Shown: in pieces, positions 1 to 4,954 of the stretch
How positions within the stretch are numbered: the first letter of the stretch is position 1
Layout of the letters: every line of letters begins with the position of its first letter
Made by a program: the position numbers and the translations under genes
The notes under the pieces: model-generated
Seen by the model: only the letters and a program-made list of their open reading frames with translations
What the model was told of the DNA's origin: nothing
Database searches by the model: none
DNA from: Streptococcus mitis
GTDB taxonomy: Bacteria > Bacillota > Bacilli > Lactobacillales > Streptococcaceae
NCBI GenBank assembly: GCA_018364455.1
Contig: JAGZLW010000073.1
Coordinates: forward strand, 1 to 6,689
Reading direction: 5' to 3'
DNA length: 6,689 bases

Positions 1-39
1 TCTTCTGAACCAACAACCGCAACTAGTAGTAACCAATAA
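1..39 (+). CDS. 3' end of an upstream gene (last 12 codons)
   Basis: Reading from base 1, frame 1 gives SSEPTTATSSNQ followed by a TAA stop at 37-39. The stop overlaps the Shine-Dalgarno site of the next gene, which is the same junction style seen through the rest of the operon, so this is probably a real gene end and not chance. The visible tail is rich in Ser and Thr and looks disordered. The product cannot be named from 12 residues. In related elements the genes upstream of this block encode parts of the type IV secretion channel (VirB4, a cell-wall hydrolase, membrane proteins), but that is context only. Confidence 0.5.
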   Translation, partial: SSEPTTATSSNQ

Positions 40-43
40 GGGG
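38..43 (+). promoter_or_regulatory. Ribosome binding site for the 79-aa gene
   Basis: AAGGGG lies six bases before the ATG at 50 and overlaps the TAA stop (37-39) of the upstream reading frame. It supports the chosen start and suggests translation is coupled to the upstream gene. Confidence 0.6.
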
Positions 44-49
44 AATGGA

Positions 50-289
50 ATGAATAAAAAAATTGAACAACTTGAAGGCAAGCTTGAAAAAGTTAGGAAA
101 GATAAAGAAAAAGCGCAACGACAAAAAGAAGAAGTAGATAAAAAAATCAAGAATTACATAAATCAAGAAAAAGATTTTGAAGCGCAGCTTTTTGTTGCTC
201 TATCAGAAGAAAGTGGCTTATCCTACCAGGAAATGAAGGAACTAATTCTTCCAGCGCAATCAAGTAACCAAGGAGTGAACCATGTATAA
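50..289 (+). CDS. Small coiled-coil conjugation-region protein (DUF4315/DUF5965-like)
   Basis: This is a 79-aa soluble protein with no signal peptide and no membrane segment. Residues 1 to about 47 are almost entirely Lys, Glu, Gln, Arg and Asp with spaced Leu, Val and Ile, as in an amphipathic coiled coil. Residues 48-66 form a short helical segment (FVALSEESGLSYQEMKELI) that resembles the end of the small DUF4315-type proteins of Firmicute ICEs, where a coiled coil is followed by a short helical end. That family name is from memory and could instead be a streptococcal relative such as DUF5965. The ATG at 50 has a good Shine-Dalgarno site. The 3' end overlaps the next gene by 8 bases, so the two are probably co-translated. 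A role as an accessory or assembly factor is inferred from context; no enzymatic motif is visible. Confidence 0.75.
   Translation: MNKKIEQLEGKLEKVRKDKEKAQRQKEEVDKKIKNYINQEKDFEAQLFVALSEESGLSYQEMKELILPAQSSNQGVNHV
270..275 (+). promoter_or_regulatory. Ribosome binding site for the 305-aa gene, inside the 79-aa gene
   Basis: AAGGAG sits six bases before the ATG at 282, inside the end of the preceding coding sequence. It fixes the start of the 305-aa protein at 282, which makes an 8-base gene overlap. Confidence 0.75.
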
Positions 290-1199
290 AATTATCAATC
301 AACTGACTAATCAGGAGGAAACATTTGAGCACCGAGATGAGTTGTTATCAAGGCTAGAAATTATCAACGAGAGAATGAAGAGTAATAGAATAACCGGAAG
401 CTATTGGCTTTATTCTCTCAATTCTGAAGGTGAATTCCTACAAGAAGAAAGACTTGAAATACCTTTTGTTGGTATCATTGATCAGTTGTTGGAAAATTTT
501 GGTATGAGTGCTGGAAAGAAAAAGAAAGGTTTTCTTCATTTTTTGGCAAAACATAAAGAAAAGAATTCCTCACTGGGCACACCAGAAATCCAACTCCAAC
601 CCGAATTCCAATCAGAACCAGATCCTGAACCGGAAGATCTAACGGTAAAGAAAGAGGCGAATATGGCTCGTCAAAGAATTGCTGAGCTAGTTTCTCAGAA
701 GCCTCAAGATGAGGCTAGAGAGGAAGTACCTTTGGAAGATGAAATGACCTATTCTTCTAGTGAATGGACTACAGAAGACTTCAGTAGATTAGATGAAAAT
801 GAGGAAGAACGAGTAGAAGCTTCACAAGATGAAAATACGCAGGATACATCTACAGAAGCTACAACTACAGAAGCTGTAGCACCGGTTGTTGAAGCATTTA
901 CTCAGAAGGAAAATAAATCGATTCCTGATCAAAAGGATGAATCTTCTTTCTACCTTTCTCATGCGACTACAGTAAATTTACCTTCAGAGGTTATTGATAG
1001 CTTTGAGGCTCAGACGATTACTTATAAGCAATCTATTAAAAATAAAATCAAATCTAACGAAGATTTTATCAAGGAAGCAAATGAGGAAATTGCTCAGTGC
1101 CAAAATAGGATCGATGAGTTGAAACAACAGATTCTTGAGAAAGACTCTCAAGCGACTCAATTGAAGGATCTTTATTTCAAAATTGAAGAGGTGAGCTAG
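282..1199 (+). CDS. Three-part accessory protein: N-terminal domain, acidic linker, coiled coil
   Basis: I do not recognise a characterised homologue of this 305-aa protein. Three parts are visible. Residues 1-75 look folded, with mixed hydrophobic and charged sequence and aromatic clusters such as GSYWLYSL at 39-46. A basic patch (GKKKKG, 78-83) follows. Residues about 95-235 are low complexity, rich in Glu, Asp, Thr, Ser and Pro, and probably disordered and strongly acidic; they include a short TEA-type repeat around 190-200. Residues about 248-303 form a charged heptad-like coiled coil with one Cys. There is no signal peptide or membrane helix, so it should be cytoplasmic. It overlaps the 79-aa coiled-coil gene and abuts the PcfB-like gene. 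Proteins of this layout are often DUF-only entries in streptococcal ICEs (possibly DUF5945; unsure). A tethering or adaptor role near the coupling protein is inference. Confidence 0.75.
   Translation: MYKIINQLTNQEETFEHRDELLSRLEIINERMKSNRITGSYWLYSLNSEGEFLQEERLEIPFVGIIDQLLENFGMSAGKKKKGFLHFLAKHKEKNSSLGTPEIQLQPEFQSEPDPEPEDLTVKKEANMARQRIAELVSQKPQDEAREEVPLEDEMTYSSSEWTTEDFSRLDENEEERVEASQDENTQDTSTEATTTEAVAPVVEAFTQKENKSIPDQKDESSFYLSHATTVNLPSEVIDSFEAQTITYKQSIKNKIKSNEDFIKEANEEIAQCQNRIDELKQQILEKDSQATQLKDLYFKIEEVS
1188..1194 (+). promoter_or_regulatory. Ribosome binding site for the pcfB-like gene
   Basis: GAGGTGA, a near-consensus Shine-Dalgarno sequence, lies inside the last codons of the 305-aa gene, six bases before the ATG at 1201. 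The stop TAG (1197-1199) falls between them, which fits reinitiation or coupled translation. Confidence 0.7.
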
Positions 1200-1200
1200 A

Positions 1201-1749
1201 ATGGAACAAGAACAAGTGGTAGCCCAATTAGGACGGGCAACTCTTGTGACAGGAGAAGTCATCTTAAAGGGACTCTTCTTGGTGAGCTCTAAAGCAGTTG
1301 AAATGTATCAAGCCAGAGGGGAGAATGTAGTCTTTACTGGTGAGTCGGACTGGAATAAATTCATGGCAACAGCAGATGCTAAAGAAGTCCAGCAATTACT
1401 ACATAATGAAGTCAATCTCGAGGCAGTTCGAAAAGAACTGGGCCAATACGGGATTGGCTTTTCTTTTTATACTCATCCAGATGGAAAGACAACTCTTGCT
1501 TTTAATGCAAAAGATAAAGGTGTTGTCGAACAAGCCTTTAAGGATGTCCTAGAAGGCATCACAAGAGATCCGAAAGGATTCAATGAGCGAAATCTTAAAA
1601 ATGGGAAAACAACTTCTTTTGAGGAGAAATTACAACATTTCAAAGCAGTTGAACAAGAGAAAATTGCTTCCCTACAGGTAAATATTCATACCAAGGAATT
1701 TGTTCTTCCGCAAAATATCGAACCACAGATTGGAGGGAAAATGAAGTGA
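1201..1749 (+). CDS. pcfB: PcfB-like (DUF3801) type IV secretion accessory protein
   Basis: This 182-aa cytoplasmic protein fits the DUF3801/PcfB family. The N-terminus (about 5-35) is a helical stretch beginning QVVAQLGRATLVTGEVILKG. A central alpha/beta region (about 60-122) has the family pattern: a helix with LEAVRKELGQYGIGFSFY, a strand pair around THPDGKTTLAFNAKD, then a helix EQAFKDVLEGI. The rest (about 123-182) is charged and variable. In the Enterococcus plasmid pCF10, PcfB is encoded directly before the coupling ATPase PcfC and is implicated in substrate recruitment; here too the next gene is the coupling protein. The stop TGA shares bases with the GTG start of that gene (overlap 1746-1749), so the two should be made in step. 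The hydrophobic N-terminal helix is too polar for a clear membrane span. The family call is fairly firm; the exact role is transferred from pCF10. Confidence 0.82.
   Translation: MEQEQVVAQLGRATLVTGEVILKGLFLVSSKAVEMYQARGENVVFTGESDWNKFMATADAKEVQQLLHNEVNLEAVRKELGQYGIGFSFYTHPDGKTTLAFNAKDKGVVEQAFKDVLEGITRDPKGFNERNLKNGKTTSFEEKLQHFKAVEQEKIASLQVNIHTKEFVLPQNIEPQIGGKMK
1732..1737 (+). promoter_or_regulatory. Ribosome binding site supporting a GTG start for the coupling protein
   Basis: GGAGGG lies eight bases before GTG at 1746. This decides the start: the first in-frame ATG (Met52) would remove the first membrane helix, whereas GTG at 1746 keeps a Lys/Arg-rich cytoplasmic tail plus that helix. Confidence 0.75.
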
Positions 1750-3581
1750 TTACAGAAAAGAAGAAACGGAGACTTAGACCGTATTTGTTGTTAGGATTAG
1801 GCTTGTTTTATCTCTTTCATTGGCTCTTTAAATTATGGTTGTTAGCACCAGATACCGATTCAGTAACAGATGTATTTGGTTTTGGGAAGTTTAACTGGAT
1901 GAACGACCATCTAAGTGACAAGTCTTGGTTTGATTTTCAATTTACTCCAACTTCTTTATTGCTTGGTATGGGCGGATTTTTGATTGCTTTTCTACTGTAT
2001 TTGAGAGTATCTGATACGGGAACTTACCGTTATGGAGAAGAACATGGATCAGCTCGTTTTGCGACAAGAGAAGAGTTGATGAGATTCCGAGACGAAGAAC
2101 CTGAAAAGAATATGATCTTTACCCAGAACAGTCAGATGGGGCTATTTAATAACCGCTTGAGCTTTGATAATCAGATTAATAAAAATATTCTGGTGTATGG
2201 AGGTACAGGGGATTCAAAGACACGTAGTGCTGTAAAACCGAATATATTACAAGCCAATTCTAGTTTTGTAACCACAGATACTAAAGGGATTTTGATTCAT
2301 GAGACAGGGAAATCACTTGTAGAAAAAGGTTACAAGATGAAAATTTTTGATCTGATTACTTTTTTGAATTCAGATGGCTTCAACGTTTTTAAATATATTC
2401 ATAATGAAATGGATATAGACCGGGTAGCTGAAGCGATCACGGAATCTCTTAATAAAAATGGTCATGAGGGAGATCCTTTTTGGCCAGCAGCCAATAAACT
2501 CTTGATGCGTTCTCTAATTGGCTATCTTTATTTTGATGGTCAGATCGATCACTATCTGCCTAATTTAGGGCAGGTTACAGATATGATTCGAGAATTGAGA
2601 CGGAATCATCCGGAAGCGGAAAGCCCAGTTGAATTGATGTTTGAAGACCTGGAGAGAAGGAGCCCAGGGAATTATGCCTGCAGGCAATGGGATCTATTCA
2701 ATAAAAACTTTGATGGACAGACACGTGCTTCTGTCTACGCCATTTTTGCGACTACATTCTCAGTATTTGATCATGAACAGCTGAGAAAGATTATTGAAAA
2801 AGATACGCTGGAAATTGAAAAATGGAATATTGAAAAAACAGCAGTTTTCATTCATATTCCAGAAGTGGATCCGGCTTACCAGTTCTTATCTGCCCTTCTT
2901 TTTAGTACCATTTTTGATGTGCTAATAAAGACTGCAGATGCAGTTATATTAGGTGAGCATCCAAAAAAGACCAGGGAAGACTTATTGCATTTACAAGTAT
3001 GGGCAGATGAGTTTGGTCAGATTGGGAAGATTCCTAATTTACCGTCAATTATCTCTGTTATTCGTTCTCGAGAGATTTCTATCAAGATGATGGTACAATC
3101 TCAAAGTCAGATTGAAGTGTTATATGGTAAAGAAAATACGAAGACGATTATCAATAACTGTGGTGCTATTCTTTATTTAGGTTCTAATGACTTAGATACG
3201 CTTAAGTATCTATCTGAGCGATCAGGGAAGCAAACTTTGAATGATCAGAATTATAGTGAGAGCAGAGGAAGAAATGCCAGCAGTTCTAAGCAGAACTCCA
3301 AAATTGGTCGAGAACTGTTGACACCACATGAGGTTGCTACGATAGGAACAACAGAAGCCCTGCTCTTCCTATCCAAACAAAATGTTTTTCGAGATCAAAA
3401 ATTTAACCTGGACACGCATCCAAGAGCTTACCTCTTAAGTAATGGCCCGAACGATGATAACTGGTATCGATACAAGCGCTATCTAAGCGATATTGATGAG
3501 TGGAAAGACCAGGTTGGGGAAGAAAATGTTATTCATATTGGGATTAAGGAAGTTGAGGAAGTTCCTCTCAAAGTGAGTTAG
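1746..3581 (+). CDS. virD4: VirD4/PcfC-type type IV coupling protein (conjugation ATPase)
   Basis: This 611-aa inner-membrane ATPase would link the relaxase-DNA complex to the secretion channel. A basic N-terminus (KKKRRLR, 5-11) precedes membrane helix 1 (about 12-34); an extracytoplasmic loop leads to helix 2 (about 70-86). The family segment YGEEHGSARFATREEL follows at 96-111. The Walker A region is GGTGDSKT at 152-159, then the typical VKPN. The Walker B region ends WADEFGQIGKIP (419-430), with Asp421 and Glu422 as likely Mg/catalytic residues, followed by an SRE segment and the Gln motif QSQSQ (451-455). The C-terminal part, with LYLGSNDLDTLKYLSERSGK, a Ser/Asn-rich loop and GRELLTPHEV, matches the TraG/TraD C-terminal domain (TraM-recognition type) of the Firmicute VirD4 group (CD1115-like). 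Length is normal for that group. Odd points: Ser157 replaces the usual Gly before the Walker Lys, and the usual DPKG is DTKG. The gene starts with GTG and overlaps the pcfB-like gene by four bases. Confidence 0.95.
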   Translation: MITEKKKRRLRPYLLLGLGLFYLFHWLFKLWLLAPDTDSVTDVFGFGKFNWMNDHLSDKSWFDFQFTPTSLLLGMGGFLIAFLLYLRVSDTGTYRYGEEHGSARFATREELMRFRDEEPEKNMIFTQNSQMGLFNNRLSFDNQINKNILVYGGTGDSKTRSAVKPNILQANSSFVTTDTKGILIHETGKSLVEKGYKMKIFDLITFLNSDGFNVFKYIHNEMDIDRVAEAITESLNKNGHEGDPFWPAANKLLMRSLIGYLYFDGQIDHYLPNLGQVTDMIRELRRNHPEAESPVELMFEDLERRSPGNYACRQWDLFNKNFDGQTRASVYAIFATTFSVFDHEQLRKIIEKDTLEIEKWNIEKTAVFIHIPEVDPAYQFLSALLFSTIFDVLIKTADAVILGEHPKKTREDLLHLQVWADEFGQIGKIPNLPSIISVIRSREISIKMMVQSQSQIEVLYGKENTKTIINNCGAILYLGSNDLDTLKYLSERSGKQTLNDQNYSESRGRNASSSKQNSKIGRELLTPHEVATIGTTEALLFLSKQNVFRDQKFNLDTHPRAYLLSNGPNDDNWYRYKRYLSDIDEWKDQVGEENVIHIGIKEVEEVPLKVS

Positions 3582-3587
3582 AAAGGA
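3582..3587 (+). promoter_or_regulatory. Ribosome binding site for the 449-aa gene
   Basis: AAAGGA directly follows the TAG stop (3579-3581) and lies six bases before ATG 3594. It favours this start over a second in-frame ATG 33 bases downstream (Met12). Confidence 0.65.
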
Positions 3588-3593
3588 TCAAGA

Positions 3594-4943
3594 ATGAATA
3601 CATTACCACAAAAACAATTTAAACGAATGAAGCGTGAAGTTGAGGAAGAAACTGCTCGAGGGATTGGTTATTTTGAGGGGATTTTAGAACATATCCCTCC
3701 TTACCCCCTATCTGAAGCCGTAAAAGAGTTGGCTTTATCTGGCTGGATTACTCCTCATACAGATGTCATCGATGTCCAGAATATGATTGTTACTGAATCT
3801 ATAAAATGGATGAACTATCAGGACTTCAAAGACGTTGCTCCCTACTTGTTTTCTTACCCTCGAGAGCAACGAGACAAAGATTTATTGGTTCAACCAGTGA
3901 AAATCTCCAGAGAGTATTTTGAGGAATTACAAGCCAATGCAGAAGAATTATTTCACTTGAAACAAGACTTGCTTCAGGTTAATAATCAATTAGATGCTAA
4001 GATTAAAGAATTGGAGATGGATCAGCTACCCAATGGCGATCAGGTCATTGGAGTTGATCCGAAAGCTGAGGAGGTATTGTTACTACGAACTCCAGAAAAT
4101 GCTCAGGTTGAGGAGTGGGAGGTTCGTAAAGATGGCTTGATTACTGATTATCGTTCCAATCTTTCAGAATCAGCTCAAATTGTAGATACTTTGCTTGAAA
4201 TGGAGAATCCAGAGATCGATACCATTCTTTACGAAGAAGTAATCAACTATTCTAAGAAAACTTGGCCAGATTCAGAACCGATTCAACTTCCAGAAAATAT
4301 CAAGGAACTATTGAATCAAGAGGGCAAGCTTGACCCCTCATATTATCAAATAGCCCAGTTTGAAACAGTAAAACAAGCCTATATCTATGGAATGATTTCA
4401 CCTAGTTTTCAGGAACATTTCCCTCATTATTCAGACTTTGTTAGGAACTATGTAGAAGATAGGGAACAATATGAGTTTTTCAACTATCGTACAGAAGCCG
4501 TTTCATTAGCTCAGGAAATTCTAGTACCACGTTTAGGAGATATTAACCAGATTTTAGACACTAATAATCAGGAGTTAATCATTCAAGAGGTCGTTGGTTA
4601 TTCTCAAGGTGAAAGCTGGGAACTAGCTTATTTACGGGATACAAAGACGGAAGATAGAGAATCCGTTCGATTCTATCTTGAAAGTGAGATTGGAGCTTGG
4701 TATAAGGGAAGTTTGACAGAGTTGGCTGTTATCCGCTTTGATGATATTGATCTAGAGAAAGGATTTAATGGTCATCAGGAAGCGGTCTATCATATTGATG
4801 AAGACTTGTTAGTTCATGATAAGCTAAAACAAGTTCAACTCCATATTCCTGATTTAAACCGTTTTGTAGTAGCCGAAGAACTTGAGAAAGAACAGACACA
4901 AGATATAGTAGCAGAAAAAGAAGAGCCAGAATTTTCATTGTAG
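3594..4943 (+). CDS. Unrecognised 449-aa soluble protein between coupling protein and TOPRIM gene
   Basis: I do not recognise this protein. It is acidic, has no signal peptide or membrane helix, and I see no cysteine. Residues 1-105 look mainly helical with a basic first stretch (KQFKRMKREVEEETARG). Residues about 105-142 are a probable coiled coil (spaced Leu in ELQANAEELFHLKQDLLQ). Residues about 145-190 look like a small beta-rich unit (DQVIGVDPKAEEVLLLRTP). The next 130 residues are helical with many aromatic residues, for example HFPHYSDFVRNYVEDREQY. Residues about 330-430 are mixed alpha/beta (ESWELAYLRD, LTELAVIRFDDIDLEKGF), and the last 20 or so are an acidic tail. No nuclease, ATPase, relaxase or DNA-binding motif is evident. 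It lies 12 bases after the coupling-protein gene and 11 before the TOPRIM gene, so it should be co-expressed with both. A substrate-handling or adaptor role is possible but unsupported by motif. Confidence 0.75.
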   Translation: MNTLPQKQFKRMKREVEEETARGIGYFEGILEHIPPYPLSEAVKELALSGWITPHTDVIDVQNMIVTESIKWMNYQDFKDVAPYLFSYPREQRDKDLLVQPVKISREYFEELQANAEELFHLKQDLLQVNNQLDAKIKELEMDQLPNGDQVIGVDPKAEEVLLLRTPENAQVEEWEVRKDGLITDYRSNLSESAQIVDTLLEMENPEIDTILYEEVINYSKKTWPDSEPIQLPENIKELLNQEGKLDPSYYQIAQFETVKQAYIYGMISPSFQEHFPHYSDFVRNYVEDREQYEFFNYRTEAVSLAQEILVPRLGDINQILDTNNQELIIQEVVGYSQGESWELAYLRDTKTEDRESVRFYLESEIGAWYKGSLTELAVIRFDDIDLEKGFNGHQEAVYHIDEDLLVHDKLKQVQLHIPDLNRFVVAEELEKEQTQDIVAEKEEPEFSL

Positions 4944-4949
4944 GGAGGT
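4943..4949 (+). promoter_or_regulatory. Ribosome binding site for the TOPRIM gene
   Basis: GGGAGGT begins on the last base of the TAG stop of the 449-aa gene (4941-4943) and sits five bases before ATG 4955. It fixes the start of the TOPRIM protein and suggests coupled translation. Confidence 0.75.
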
Positions 4950-4954
4950 AACAG

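Noticed and set aside
147..332. Minus-strand open frame of 61 codons
   Set aside because: It lies opposite the 79-aa gene and the start of the 305-aa gene, has no family features, and both plus-strand genes have good ribosome binding sites.
850..875. 11-bp direct repeat CTACAGAAGCT (850-860 and 865-875)
   Set aside because: It encodes the low-complexity Thr-Glu-Ala stretch of the acidic linker, which is enough to explain it.
984..1262. Minus-strand open frame of 92 codons
   Set aside because: It is antisense to the coiled-coil end of the 305-aa gene; its Leu/Phe-rich product is what reverse reading of Lys/Glu-rich codons gives.
1340..1552. Plus-strand open frame of 70 codons inside the pcfB-like gene
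   Set aside because: It is wholly inside a recognised gene in another frame and shows no coherent domain.
2675..2686. 12-bp palindrome TGCCTGCAGGCA in the coupling-protein gene
   Set aside because: It has no loop, does not extend, and sits in conserved coding sequence; it looks like a chance restriction-type palindrome.
3318..3323. TTGACA boxes at 3318, 4713 and 6113 considered as -35 promoter elements
   Set aside because: None has a convincing TATAAT-like box 16-18 bases downstream, and all lie deep inside genes.
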